64,000 nucleotides of DNA from NCBI GenBank assembly GCA_964019165.1, contig OZ025278.1, positions 5,218,517 through 5,282,516 on the forward strand. Direction: 5' to 3'. Position numbers and translations under genes: made by a program. The notes under the pieces were generated by a model, which saw only the letters and a program-made list of their open reading frames with translations, was not told where the DNA came from and searched no databases. The stretch is from Mastigias papua (taxonomy: Eukaryota > Cnidaria > Scyphozoa > Rhizostomeae > Mastigiidae). Below are positions 12,401 through 24,442 of the stretch, one piece after another. Position 1 is the stretch's first letter. Every line of letters starts with the position of its first letter.

Positions 12401-13739
12401 TTTTTGCGTAACTCCGTAACTCCCATTTCATATACTGTACTTGCAAAATAGCTAAAGATTATATTTGTATACAGATAGTTTATGTAAATATGCTATCTGC
12501 AAACTGATAAAGTTCACATTCACAGTCGTTGGTTAACAACTTGAACCACCACTTTGTGAAAAACAATGCATGACAGTTTATGTTCATGTGGACTTTAGCA
12601 GTTTGCTTTCCTTGACTTTTCCCTGAAAGGATAAACATTATGGACGATTCCCTTACCACCTCTTCCTTGACTTTTCCTAAATATGGCTCCTTTTCAGATA
12701 GATACTACCTTATATTTTCATCTTACGTTTTCTTTACACCAACTGTGTCTTTCCTGAGTACATATCAGAAGTACATACAATGTTCCAAGCCAACCGGTGT
12801 TACAAATGAGGCGACTAAACCATGTTTTAAAACTAAGTAAGTGAACACATATGTTAAGTATGGGTCATGAAAAAGAGGTTCCTTGGTCAACTATATCCTC
12901 AAGTAATAACAGGAAATATCCAAAACCTGATAAACCAAACAAAAACTCTGCAGTCGTCAATCGTAGTCTATTGGACACCAGAGAATTCATTTACAATGAT
13001 GCAGGGTGGTCACTCGTATTTTACAAAGAAATTCCAGGAGTTTCCCAAGAGTTTTTCTGGAGTTTCCGAAGACCTTTTCAGGAGAACCATGTCATTGTCC
13101 CAGGTGTTTTCAATCGCCGCCAAATACTTTTTGCACTAGAGGCCAGGTGTGCAATGCCCCCTAATGCTATCAATGCAGCTATCAATTCCTGTCCAGCTAT
13201 CAGTTCCTATCAATTGAAAGATGAACATAATGCCATATAATGAGAAATTTTGATCAGCATATATACACTCACAACAAACAAATGTTAAAAACTGGAGAAT
13301 TGTGACAACCTTGCACCTGCGAAAACGACCTTATAATTGAATTATGAAAAATTGCATCATCTTGATCATTGGTGTAGCGTGCCTTCTGTTTCTGGGGGTG
13401 CAGGCCACTAAGGTACCGATAGAAGCCTTGCTGAGATTCACAATTTAACAACAGGAGCTCCATATAAAGTTGCTCCATTTTGTCATATAATGTTACGGTG
13501 ATGTAGGATGACCTACCATAGTTGGGTCGGAGGCGACAGCAAATGTTTAATATTCTTTCTTCTAGAATGGCTAAAGTGCATTTGCCAGACTAAAATTTGA
13601 CAGAATACTTTAGTGCTTAAATGAGTAATTTATGAGAAGCTACAATTAAAGTAAACTTACAGAGGCATCAAAATTCTCGAGGGACTTACATAATAAATTC
13701 ATAGAGAGATATACCTTATCAAATTATAGCACTAGGAAT
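12401..13739. other. no gene recognised
   Basis: Shared with the right arm (about 48983-50314) with scattered substitutions and small indels. A CAGGGTGG string near 13000 resembles a hAT-type terminus and recurs in inverted sense near 25155, but no complete element could be delimited. Confidence 0.4.
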
Positions 13740-13935
13740 ATGAAGAACCTGAACGTACAGAAACTAAACTTAGAACATACCAAAACAGCGTTTTGTTCAC
13801 AGGTCCGAACGCTTGGGATAGTATCCCACGTCCCATTAGAGATGTCAAGACCATTCCACGATTTAGCAAAGTTGAACTCTCACTTTTTGAGCTAGAAGGC
13901 ACTAGTAACCGTCTCCAAATTACTCTTGCATGAAT
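13740..13935 (+). mobile_element. LINE ORF2 C-terminal fragment (left)
   Basis: One frame reads through a motif typical of the end of CR1/L2-type reverse transcriptases: a TGPNAWDSIPRPIRD stretch followed by a Phe-x-x-x-Leu region and a stop at about 13935. No upstream RT domain is present, so this is a 5'-truncated relic. It is shared with the right arm (48787-48982). Confidence 0.7.
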
Positions 13936-14783
13936 CCATGGACGACCAGTACTTTTATACCTTACATTTCAGCTGTTAATTTTTAATTACTACTACTTCT
14001 CATACCCTAGTTTAATTGTCTTCAGGCAATATTGAAATATACTTATTTAGTTTGTAACTATAACTGAATGGATTTTTTGGATAAGCAAGATTAAATGCAA
14101 ACAATAAAAAACTAAAGTCCCAGCCTCTCCAGGAGTGCCAAGTATTACATAGCACTGGATGTGTATGCACCTCTCGACAATTTCCTTCCTATAACCCCCA
14201 CTTTATTGAGTACATCTTGTGCCTATGCAAATTGCTCCATACCAGCGAACATTGTTAAGTATGGACTTGCCAACCAAGTTTTAAAAATTTAGACTCACCA
14301 ACCAATTCATTGTCTGTACTGTGCATTGAATTTCTACAACATAGAATACTTTTGCTTCCAACATCTTACAGGCCCTGAAATTAGCTTGGTACGATTTGAA
14401 CATCTTGGCTGAGGTGGGTGGGGGTGAACCTGCCAGGCCCCACCTGTCAACTTCCAACTGGTTTTAATCACGTTTTACATTGTCTGTTTTCGCAATTGAT
14501 AACATGACTTGCAGTAATTGAAATAGACAGGTGTTCAGTGGCTGATCCAGACCGAGTTGCTTGCTGCTCGGAACTCAGTCAGATTTTGGAAAATGAAACG
14601 ACATATCATTACATTCACGTCAAAGTTAGCTAGATATATCATGGGTTACAATGTAGTTTCCACAAAGTTACATGATTTAATTCATTGACCGTGTAGAACA
14701 CTGTTGCTTCTATTTTCCCGGTTTTCTCGCCAACACGCTGAAATATACTGTTAGCCATGCGGAGCACTGTCATGCATGATTAG

Positions 14784-16902
14784 CAGTGGCGTAGCCAGCC
14801 ATACTTGGTTGGTCGTGCTATCAGCGATATATACAGGCATGGGCGGGCCAGCCACTCATCTGGGCGTGGTTTTTGCATATGAAGCTTTTTTGGGTCATGC
14901 CCCTACACTAAACTATGCAAATAAAGGGTGAGAAAAAGCGACATAGCTAAAAAAGAAAAAGAATTCTCCTCAAATTCAGACAACATACAAAATTTATGAA
15001 GGAGACTACTGAAAGGATATGCCCCCTAGTGTCCCCTGTGGCACAATTTCTGCATACAGACTTGCTGCAATGAACAATACAGACATGCCAATTAGTGATT
15101 CCAGATCATGGGTTTAGGAGGCTATAGATACAGTGGGCTAATTTTTATACTTAAACATATGACAAAATGCATCCACTTAATACACTTCTATTACAGATTA
15201 CATAAGTGTAGCAAATGAACAACATAAAAACTTCCACTCTTTCAACAAGTTCTTAATCAGTGAAGCAACTGACTTAAAACCATTTACTTTTCAAACATCA
15301 CTTGCTGCCTAAGACACATTACAGCTGTCCACTACCACATAACTGTGATTGAGGCAAGCTGTTAAATACTAAATTATGGGTTCATTCTTTGCTCAAATTT
15401 TCCATTATTTGTCATCTAGAAGGAAATCATCTAGCACTGAGGCAGTTAATCAGTAGCAGGCAGAAAGGGAAACTGCAGAGCTTCATGCAGTTGCTACTCT
15501 CTTCTAAATAACAACTGGACAAAGAGCAAAATATATATATATCTGCAAGTACCACTTGCAGCTGACCAAATCCTTCTCTGAAGCAATGTATTTGAACATA
15601 AGAAGGGCTCTGGCAACTCCAACAGCTTTCTATGAATGGCAGGTGTCCTTGAGATGGCATGGGTCTAGTCCTTTTCACTTTCAGTATTTCTTGAATTGAT
15701 AGGTAGGAGCCAATCTGGATTGCATATCACATTGCTGTGTTACTCATCACTCTTCACATCTTAACTCAGGCATACCCTAGAAGGAATATGACCAAGTTGG
15801 ATGCAATATCTATTTTTTATATCCAATAAAAAAATAGTAACTTAGCCCTACTTGGCTATATGATGGAAATTTATCTCTTATTCGGAATGGCCTTTTCCAG
15901 CTTTGCCAATGATAAGTTCTTTGTGGAGAAAGTTAAATACTCTTGGTTTCTTAGCAAAATTTTATAAATATCTTTATGTACTGAAATACTGCAAAAAGAG
16001 CCTAAGAGTTCTTAGAACATTTTACTCCTCAACAAATGTCTGAGTTCAAGCAAGAAAGGGTCCTTTGAACAGAGGCACTTGGTACAACCATGGCTTAATC
16101 AAACATCCAGGGCAAAGAAGAAAACAAGGCCAACAAAGCTCCTACCTTCACTGCACTTTAGCCATTCTTCTCTATCGTACCAGTAATCTGATAATTATAC
16201 TCTGTCTTTAATTCTCATTACCAACTTCGGCCTAGGCCAGCCTTCTTAGAAACTTATCATCTTCTCAGTTAAATGTGTTGAAAACAACGGTTTGACTACT
16301 GGACAAGAGACGATGTCTTCCAAATTCGCGACTCTCTGATCTATTGCTGGTAGGGTTCCATAATTAATCGACGAATTAAGCATCTTTATCCTGAATCACG
16401 ATACCTTTGAGTGCAGTCGTGCTATTGCCAAGGAGCGCGACCAAAGGTTTCAACTAGTTACAAATTGAAACACATAAGCCAATCAAAACCCGCTACGGCT
16501 ACTAATGTACTGCACATATTATAAGGGCCAAAATAACTAGGTCGTGCTCTGAATTTTCAGCACGACCAGCCACAGAGTGTCCAGTGATATAGACGGTCAA
16601 ATGTAGTACTGAAGTAGTGTCAACAGGATGGCTGTTTGTTTGGAAACCCTCTGTTTGGTCGTGCTCTAAATTTAGAGCACGACTAGATACAGGGATATGA
16701 GAGATATTTTCTCCAACGTTCCTTTGTTCTCTCGGTTATGAGCACGACCAGAGACAGGGATACAAGAGATGCTATCTCTCAAGTAACGTCTTTTCAGAAA
16801 GCTGGTTTTACAGATTATTATTAAAATGAAACTCGAAATTATTTTGCATACAACGTTTAGTCGTGCTCAGCACGACCAGCACGACCGCTGGCTACGCCTC
16901 TG
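14784..16902. mobile_element. hAT DNA element, left arm only, non-autonomous
   Basis: Termini CAGTGGCGTAGCCAGC and GCTGGCTACGCCTCTG are flanked by a perfect 8-bp duplication ATGATTAG (14776-14783 and 16903-16910). The right arm has the single uninterrupted site (about 47935-47950). Element plus one duplication is 2127 bases, exactly the shift between the arms. The terminal consensus and 8-bp duplication are diagnostic of hAT. No transposase was found. GTCGTGCT and its complement AGCACGAC recur near both ends (14811, and 16545 to 16885), plausible subterminal binding repeats. Confidence 0.93.
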
Positions 16903-16910
16903 ATGATTAG

Positions 16911-18449
16911 TATGTGTGGTGGACAATCCTTGGGAACTGGCAGAACTCAGAAATAAATCCTTGGTCATCGGAAATGATTAGCAATAGAGAATAAATTTTC
17001 ACATTTGGAACTCCGATGGAACCTAGTAACACACAATGGTGGATCTCAGAAATGAAATTTATCAGAAACAATCTGTCAGAAAGTAGAAATCGTTCATTGG
17101 TCTAAGATTGTTTGGAAGTCGCCTTTGTTTAGGCACATTCTGTTCCAATTCGCTACTGAATTTAAAATGGTGACCTCTAGGACACGTCAACCAACTGCAT
17201 CTGCTCCCATCAATAATCAGAGACAGTTACCTGATGGGTCTCATTGAAATGAAGATGTAAGATTAAGAGAGTTTGGCTATTTCAACGACAGGTTAGACTT
17301 TTGTGCTTGCCATTGAATTATAGAGATCGAGATGTCATAAAGAGCTTTGCTAAGCACCAGTCTGCAGAGTTGAATATGATTTTTCTCGATGAGATCTAGA
17401 GTGTGCATGAGGAAAAGATCAGGCGTGTAAGTGTGCACCTAGTCTCAGGAGTGTATTTGGGTGCACATTACCTTTAGGCCCATCAACTAAACTCAGTGCT
17501 TATGCCATTTTCTGTTGTTTACTCAGATTGAAAACTTCTGCATCGAACAGCATGCCCCTATGATCAAGTTTTACTTCGTTATTATCACTATGGTGACTGG
17601 AAACTATTCAAATTAAAGAATTTTTCCAAGCACTCGCGCCTTTCAATACCGCATCACGCCCGTTTCTGGGTGTACAGTATCATTCGAAGTAAATAATCTC
17701 AAGTGTGCACTTGGCCCAAACTCTGCAGTCTGGGCTAAAGATTTCTTTCAACTGACTTGCATGCAACAAACTGTATCATTTATACACTACTGAACCAATG
17801 AAGATCTCGGAAGACAACATATACTCAAGCTATCAGCATAATCCTCTAGACCTAGAAACTTAGCAAAGGATATATCACAAAATAAATGACCATTTCAGAA
17901 ACATTTCATCGAAATGAGAGCTTATATAACCACCAGTTGGGAAAGATGGTTGATTTTCATATAGAATATTACAGATAGATGAGAAACCTGTATCTGAAGC
18001 AAACTTTGCCACCATATGAATGATTGCCTGCAAGAATGGAAAAGGATAATTTTCCAGAATTCTGTCTGATTTCCCACGATTGTGATTTAAGAATTTCTGC
18101 TTCATTATCTATTCTGTGCACATGTATATTGCTTTAATTCAATGGATTTCCAAGTGCTTTCAAGGCCTTAACTTTGACTGTTTCTGCACTTTTGTGTTTG
18201 TTCAAAGTCCTGCAACGATGAATGGGTGGCACCCCATAATACGCCCACCTTGAGCAAATAGTACAAATCTTAGCATTATGGGGACAGGACGCCATTAGGT
18301 TTCCACTGCATGTTTATAAGCAATTTTGACTAAATGGGCGGCTGATTGCTGTCTAAAGGGGCGTGGTCTCAAAATTTTCCTAGCACACTTTGGCCCCATC
18401 CCTCCACGTATTTGGAACTCAGTCAGACTGTAGGATGGTTCCGCCCCTG
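16911..18449. other. no gene recognised (left)
   Basis: Shared with the right arm at 46400-47940. CAGTGGCTGATCCAG near 14536 and the inverted CCAGGGGCGGAACC-type end near 18435-18452 could be the two ends of an older element that the hAT element later entered. The ends match poorly and no target duplication was found. A 76-codon frame at 17875-18105 is kept almost intact in both arms but has no recognisable family. Confidence 0.4.
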
Positions 18450-18960
18450 GTATTTGAATACCATAAAAACTCTATTAAGCCCCGGGAGCCTATTAATTTT
18501 GTGCAATCATAGAGGAGGGACTTAATAGAGAGGGGGCTTATTTGAGAGGCGGGCTTATTATAAACACGAGGCAAAAATTTTTAAAACCTGTTCTTATGTA
18601 CGGTCATGGCAAGATTTATACAATAAAAACTTTGCTGGCAGCTGCTTAGGTTTGTACACACTTAGTCAATTACAACATCCTCGACTTCACAAGAATTATC
18701 TGGTTCCATTCTTAGTTCTGGGACATCTTCGAAAGAAACTGTGTCTTCTGGGATTTCTTCAAAAGGATCAACATCATTATCGTCAAGATTTGTAAGGCGC
18801 TCAAGTTAATCTTTACATGGGCCATACCTAATGCACATGATTTTATCATCATCGGACCCGTCAAGAGACCCACTTTAGTGCGCATAGTTTGAAGCTCCAG
18901 TTAGTGCTTTCGTTCTTTGGTGTATGCGCGCTTTCCTGATCAACTCCCCCAAATAGTTTT
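18450..18960 (-). pseudogene. degenerate coding remnant with acidic tail, Tigger-like (left)
   Basis: On the minus strand a frame interrupted by stops ends in a strongly acidic stretch (NLDDNDVDPFEEIPEDT followed by a VEDVVID end). The adjacent AT-rich sequence carries the ttaataagccccctc type of repeat seen at ends of old pogo/Tigger elements. Acidic C-termini are usual in pogo/Tigger transposases, but no catalytic segment is visible. Shared with the right arm. Confidence 0.4.
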
Positions 18961-19199
18961 GCAAACCACTGTTGACCTTATTCTATGGATAACTAACAGT
19001 TATAAATAATGGAAGATCTTATAGATCTGATCTGAAATGTAAAGGACCAAACTGAAAGACAATGAAAAAAGTTAAATATTAAGAACAAGAGCAATTAAGC
19101 GTATCCTTTTTTCTAACAAAATAGTTTCTGCAAATTAACATGTCTACTTTTTTGAAAGGAATCTTCGATAGTTACACCTTCGAACGTTCGAATGTTTTC

Positions 19200-19446
19200 A
19201 CTTGTCAAAGAAAAGTATACTTGCGTTTCTGTTTACTTTTGATCTGAAAGTTCGACATATCCGGTATTTCTGACACACGGGACCAAGAGAATTGTTCGAG
19301 ATAGCGAACAGTTGGAGATAGCGGAGTTCGAGATATCCAACGTTATTTATAAGGAAATATTAACTCAAAACTCCGGGGGCTTACAACAGTGTTCGACATG
19401 GAGAAAGTTCGAGACAAACCACTTTCGAGATAGCGGATGTCGACTG
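19200..19446 (-). mobile_element. pogo/Tigger-like terminal fragment (left)
   Basis: Repeated TTCGAGATAGCGGA-type strings end in ...CGGATGTCGACTG. On the minus strand this gives a terminus starting CAGTCGACATCCGC. After the GGCGGATGT element the last eight bases recur (21202-21209) and are followed by TA, so the younger element inserted almost at the tip of this older one. The opposite end was not identified. Confidence 0.5.
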
Positions 19447-19487
19447 GGCGGATGTTAACAACCCGTTGCACGGAATTTTCGCATATA

Positions 19488-20459
19488 CAGTAGAACTCGC
19501 ATAATTCGGATCGGCTTTATCCGGATTTTGGTGTATTCCGAACAGAATTACTAAGTCCAATTAATTTCGTATTGAAATGTACTAAAGTAATTCCCATTAT
19601 CCGGATTTCCTAGTCCGGATAAATGCATAAACCGGACTATATGTTTGGGCAATTATGCTATTTTTTTACCGTAGTCCGGATAAACGATCTTAGAAACATG
19701 TCAATAAGCACAGGTGTGTCCTTCACTATCCTAACTGCATACATTATAACCAATAAGTGACTCGAATTCCTGCTTCAAGCAGAGACCAGCATGTTGGCAA
19801 CACTTTAAAACAATACACTTTCATAGTTATCATGGCTTCAAAGCGAAAGCATACAGATCGTACGTACGAAGAGAACTATAGAGTAATTAAATTTTGCGAT
19901 GAGAATCCGGGAATAAAAAGAAGCGACATAGCGTTAAAGTTTGCAATAAAACCACAGACTTTAAGTTATATGATGAAAGTAGAAACGAAGAAAAAAGTTT
20001 TCAATGTCGTGGAAAATTCGCCAGATGCAAGAAAGGGTACAATAGAGCATGTAAAAATATACGTTTCCCAACATCGATGCCGCGCTTATTATTTGGTTCC
20101 GTCAGTATTGTACCGATCCTGATTTGAAAATTGATGGAAACAAGCTTGTAGCAAAGGCTAACTATTTCTGAAGGAATTCGGTTATGAAAGTTCGTAAATG
20201 ACCTCGGGATGGATCCACCGATTTAAAAAAAGCTACGGAACGGGAAAAATTTTGAAATCAAGCAAAGCAGCGGGAGTGGATACTGAAGTGTGAGAGAATT
20301 ATGACATTGTACGTGAATCCAAAATATGCTGGGAGTGACCTCCAAACAACAACATACATTTAACGGGGCCACTGAAAAAATTTTAACGTAATCCGGATTT
20401 GCTTTAATCCGGACGAAATTAGGCGGTCCAATTAGATCCGAATTATGCGAGTTCTACTG
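19488..20459 (+). mobile_element. pogo/Tigger DNA transposon, internally deleted, left arm only
   Basis: A 972-base insertion with termini CAGTAGAACTCGCATAATT and its complement, flanked by TA (19486-19487 and 20460-20461). The right arm keeps the empty site near 45360. The arm coordinate shift is exactly 974. It retains the N-terminal DNA-binding half of a transposase gene and lacks the DDE catalytic domain, so it cannot move itself. Confidence 0.93.
19832..20330 (+). pseudogene. pogo/Tigger transposase, DNA-binding part only
   Basis: The frame starts MASKRKHTDRTYEENYRVIK at 19832 and continues through a psq/CENP-B N-terminal helix-turn-helix (RSDIALKFAIKPQTLSYMMK). After a frame change near 20095, a second helix-turn-helix of the Tc5/CENP-B type follows (WFRQYCTDPDLKIDGNKLV-like), with further stops to about 20310. 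The N-terminal HTH pair is the family hallmark. The acidic catalytic core is absent, and the element ends soon after. It is a decayed, truncated gene. Confidence 0.85.
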
Positions 20460-20514
20460 TACTATGTATCATTTGAAAGTGCTCACTGCGTACGTCAAGA
20501 ATATGCAATAAAAT

Positions 20515-20955
20515 TTGCGGCATTGCGTATGCGAGAGAAGTTATAAATGTGTCAACAAAGAAAATCCATCTTTTCTGTGGAACACGTTCCAGGAAAAGAG
20601 CAGTAGATATGATTTACGCTCTAATAACCTGCTAATGCTGCCTCGAATCAACACTATTAGATATGGAAATGACAGTTTAACCTTTCGAGGCAGTATATTA
20701 TGGAACTACCTTGAGAATGAAATTAAAAGCAAAACCTCCGTCTGCTCGTTTAGAAAATGTATAAAAAGCTGGAGTGGAGAGGAATGTAATTGTAGAGTTT
20801 GTAATTAGAAAAACAACAGCGCTTTTTAAAATTTCATTTTATATCAGTTTCGTGAATATTATTGTAAATAGTTGGTCTAAATTAGTTTAACCTATGGTAA
20901 AACCAACTTAAAAGAATTTTATTATTATATGTTATTATTATTATTATTATTATAA
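20515..20955 (+). mobile_element. LINE ORF2 C-terminal fragment with microsatellite tail (left)
   Basis: A 97-residue frame contains a YDLRSNNLLMLPRINT stretch and FRGSILWNYLENEIK followed by a Cys-rich end, the usual C-terminus of CR1-type LINE reverse transcriptases. The 3' end runs into a (TTA)n tail at about 20925-20955. It is a short, 5'-truncated relic, shared with the right arm, which has a two-residue difference (NPSFLW versus NPSCMW). Confidence 0.8.
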
Positions 20956-21289
20956 ACATTGAACGCTTTGCGTACAAACCCCTTACGACTCGCCAGTGTC
21001 TAAAACCGGAAGTGTGATCACGTACGCAGTAGAAATGAGGATTCTTTCATATATTTCGTCGGTAGACACCATAGTATTTGAAACAAACAAAATCTAGGAC
21101 TGACCCTAACCCTGCGCTCCGCGACCTTGTCCCACGAGAAAATAAACAGCGTCTAGTTGGTTACAAGCAATTTCATCTGCAACGGATTGTTAACATCCGC
21201 CGTCGACTGTACATTATTTACGCAACTATCTTACTGAAGGAATATCATGATGATAATGATGAATGAGGGTAATCAAGATAAAGTTGTAG

Positions 21290-21875
21290 GATTTCATTTT
21301 TTCATTTTCATTTTAAATTATTTATACACAAAATCCCTTCAGCTAAATCTAACAATACAAAAAGAAAGGTTTATTAATTAATACTATATACTAAAGCTAA
21401 AAAACTAATGGCATTGCTGATCTTCCAGGGAGTCGTTTTTTTTTTGGCTTTCAGCTCATCAAATGCATTTTCAGTTGTTTTTTGAATCGGCACAAGGTAG
21501 GAAGCTCCCTGATACTTATTGGGATTTCATTCCAGACCTTAAGAGCTGAATACGAAAATCCTGTTTTGGCGTACTCCAGATTGTACCTCGGAATCTGAAG
21601 ATCTCTGCAGAAGCGTGTGTTATAGTTGGAATAATGGGATCTTCGTTGAAATTTGTTCCAAAGGTTTTCAGGGCAGAGTCTATTCATGATCTTAAAAGCC
21701 ATAACGGCACGATCAAACATAACAAGTTGCTCAGCACTGAGGAGATTATTTGACCATTTATCTTTAATCCTAGCTGTTTCGATTATAAAGATGGCCCTGT
21801 CTTGAAGACGTTGCAGCGATTCCTTTTTTGAATGTGTGAGGCTACCCCAGATAACATCTGCATATCGCATGTGAC
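21290..21875 (-). mobile_element. host LINE, 3' portion (left)
   Basis: Minus-strand frame 21451-21870 starts at RYADVIWGSLTHSKK and ends with RELPTLCRFKKQLKMHLMS, a CR1-type reverse transcriptase C-terminus. The 3' end has an A/T-rich ATGAAA-like tail near 21295-21320. It continues the sequence at 24443-24834, from which it is separated by a younger LINE. Confidence 0.88.
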
Positions 21876-24442
21876 TTTCATTTCATTTCATTTCATTTCA
21901 TTTCATTTTTCATTCTTTATTCACGGTAACCCCGTCGGCAAAGGCCGTTTTTCAGGGGGCCGTGAAACAAATAAATAAATAAAAGAAAAATATTAAAGTC
22001 TACAATTTACAGCTAATATAATCTACAAACGAAAATAAAAAAGTTAATGACAACGCTAAGTTAAAGTTAAAATCAAAACATAATCCTACAAGCTTTACAG
22101 CCGAAGTTTAAAAGCAAATAAAGAGGGCGCCTGCTTGACCTCAGGTTCAAGACTGTTCCACACATTTACACCACGATATGAGAATGATTTTTGCCCATTA
22201 CTGGTCTTGAAAAGAGGGATGTGTAGGTCATATTCGGAGTTTCTCAACTTGACAGTGCCCCGTGATGAGTTCTTTAAAAAGATATCAGAGAGATATGTCG
22301 GTACGAGACCATTTAGGGATTTGTAAACGATCGTCGCAGTCTCTCGTTTTATGATTTCAGCGATATCTGGCCAGTTTAGCCTTTGTATAAGGGCATCTGC
22401 AGGTGCATCATAGCTACTGTTTGTTACAATTCTGGCTGCGCGGTTTTGTAACTTCTGCAGGGTAAGTCTTCTGGATTCCCCACAGCTCCCCCACACAGAG
22501 CAACAGTATCGGAAATGCGGTTCAACGATTCCACTATATATTTGGCTAAGAGTTTCTTGGGGTAGTATTTTCTTAGCATATTTTAAAAACCCTATGGCAC
22601 GAGAGACCTTAGCACGCAAGAATCTAGTGTGCTCATCCCAGATAAGATGCTGATCTAGCTGAATTCCCAAGTACTTAGTTTTCTCAACAATCTCAATCTG
22701 TGAATCACCTATGACAAAGGAGGGGGACTGAACTTTTCCTTCAGCGATCTTTTTAAGGTTAGGTCGAGATCCTACTACCATAGCTTGAGTTTTAATAACA
22801 TTTAAAGACAATTTATTTCCTTGAAGCCAGTGCTCAAGGCAGTTTAGGTCTCTATTTAAGTAACTGTTGAGTTCATCGATGTTGTTGGAAGAATATGAAA
22901 TTGTGGTATCATCCGCATACATGGTAACATTACTATTTTGAAGACAAAATGGCAGATCATTAATATATATCAAAAACAGAAGGGGACCAAGACAAGAGCC
23001 TTGTGGCACCCCACAATTAATATATTCAAGCTTTGAGGACACCCCATTAACTCTGCAGAATTGCATTCTGTTATCCAGATAAGATGCAAACCAGTTATTC
23101 TCAAGACCTATGATACCATACTTCGTCAGTTTTTTAAGAAGAATTTCATGATCGACGGTGTCAAAGGCTTTTTTGAGGTCTATGAACACCATCGCAGTAT
23201 ATTGCCCCTTATCCATGTTAATATACCATTCGTTTGTACAATTTAGCAGACAGGTGATGACTGAGTGCAGCGATCTAAACCCAGACTGTTTAGAAAAAAG
23301 TAGCCTGTTTTTGTCCAGGTAGTCATAAAGATGATTGTAAACCAACTTCTCAAAAGTCCTGGACAGAAACGGCAGCACAGAGATCGGTCTGTAATTAGAA
23401 CGATCAGTTGATTGACCACTTTTAAAGATAGGGGCCACCTTAGCAATTTTCCAACTATTTGGGAATACACCAGTTGCAATTGACAGATTAAAAATGTCAC
23501 ACAGTGATACAGCGATAACGGGTAGGCCTATCTTCAGAAAATAATTAGCAATACCATCAGGACCAGATCCTTTAGATGTTTTGAAATTGCCGAAAACCCT
23601 CTCTAACTGGGACCTATTGATAGCATCGAATTTAAAGCGTAGATTTTGTGGGTTTACTGAGAATTCATTCTCTAGAAGTGGATTGGATGTTTTAGGTATC
23701 TTGTCACTAAGGGTATTGCCAATACTACAAAAAAATCTATTCATGGACTCAGCAATACTATCATTATCGTAGACTTGCCTCCCATCAACCTGAAGTGCAG
23801 CGATCTGGGTGGTTTTTGACTTCTTGTTAAGGACTGTATTGATAGTCTTCCAAGTGTTTCTTAAATCACCCTTTTCCGAGGCAATTTTGTTAGTAAAAAA
23901 CTCACGCTTCAAATCTGTATTCAGCTTATTAACTTTATTCCGCGTCTGTCTGTAGGCTTCCATAAGGATTTTGGATTTTGAGCGCACGGCTAGTTTTTTT
24001 AACCTGTCTCTAGTTGCAGACAATTGCTTAAAGTCATTAGTCAACCAGGGACTAAACTTTTCTGACACCCGCCGATTACGTACTGGTGCATGCTTTTCAA
24101 GTATCAATGAAAACATATTGGTCCACTGCTCGACAATGAGATTAATGTCATCTCCATTCGAGACAATACCCTGCCAGTCAACAAGAGTTAAATCATTTAT
24201 AAATTCGGCTTGATCAAAGTGTTTGAGTTGCCTTGTAGTAATAATTTTATGCTTTCTTTTGAAAGCCCCACGGAACTTTCTTACACAGTATACCATGTAG
24301 TGATCACTGATACTTGTTTCATGCACACCAGAAGTTACTATGTTAGACTTGTTAGTAGTAGCAATGTGATCAATTAAGGTGGTAGATTCCAGGGTCTCCC
24401 TGGTCCCTTTTTTGATTAGCTGCTGAAAACGATATACGTTCT
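21876..24442 (-). mobile_element. younger CR1/L2-type LINE inserted in the host LINE, left arm only
   Basis: A 2567-base insertion ending in (TGAAA)n at 21876-21906, the short-repeat tail common in CR1/L2/Rex-type LINEs. The right arm reads straight through this junction (41749/41750). The element is 5'-truncated: it begins inside the endonuclease domain (LIDHIATTNKSN... SDHYMVYC, its last conserved block). It keeps a full, uninterrupted reverse transcriptase (YADD near 22908-22919). Absence from the other arm and an intact frame mean a recent insertion. Confidence 0.93.

Larger units (their letters stand above)
19447..21201. mobile_element. GGCGGATGTTAAC-family DNA element (left), carrying a LINE relic and a Tigger insertion
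   Basis: Inverted termini GGCGGATGTTAACAACCCG and GGCGGATGTTAACAATCCG are flanked by a perfect 8-bp duplication GTCGACTG (19439-19446 and 21202-21209). Minus the left-only Tigger insertion the element is 781 bases, the same as the right-arm copy (44622-45402). Apart from the LINE fragment it has no coding sequence. Its termini share GGCGGATGT with 6459-6981, and both make 8-bp duplications, suggesting one group. The superfamily is not assigned. Confidence 0.85.
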
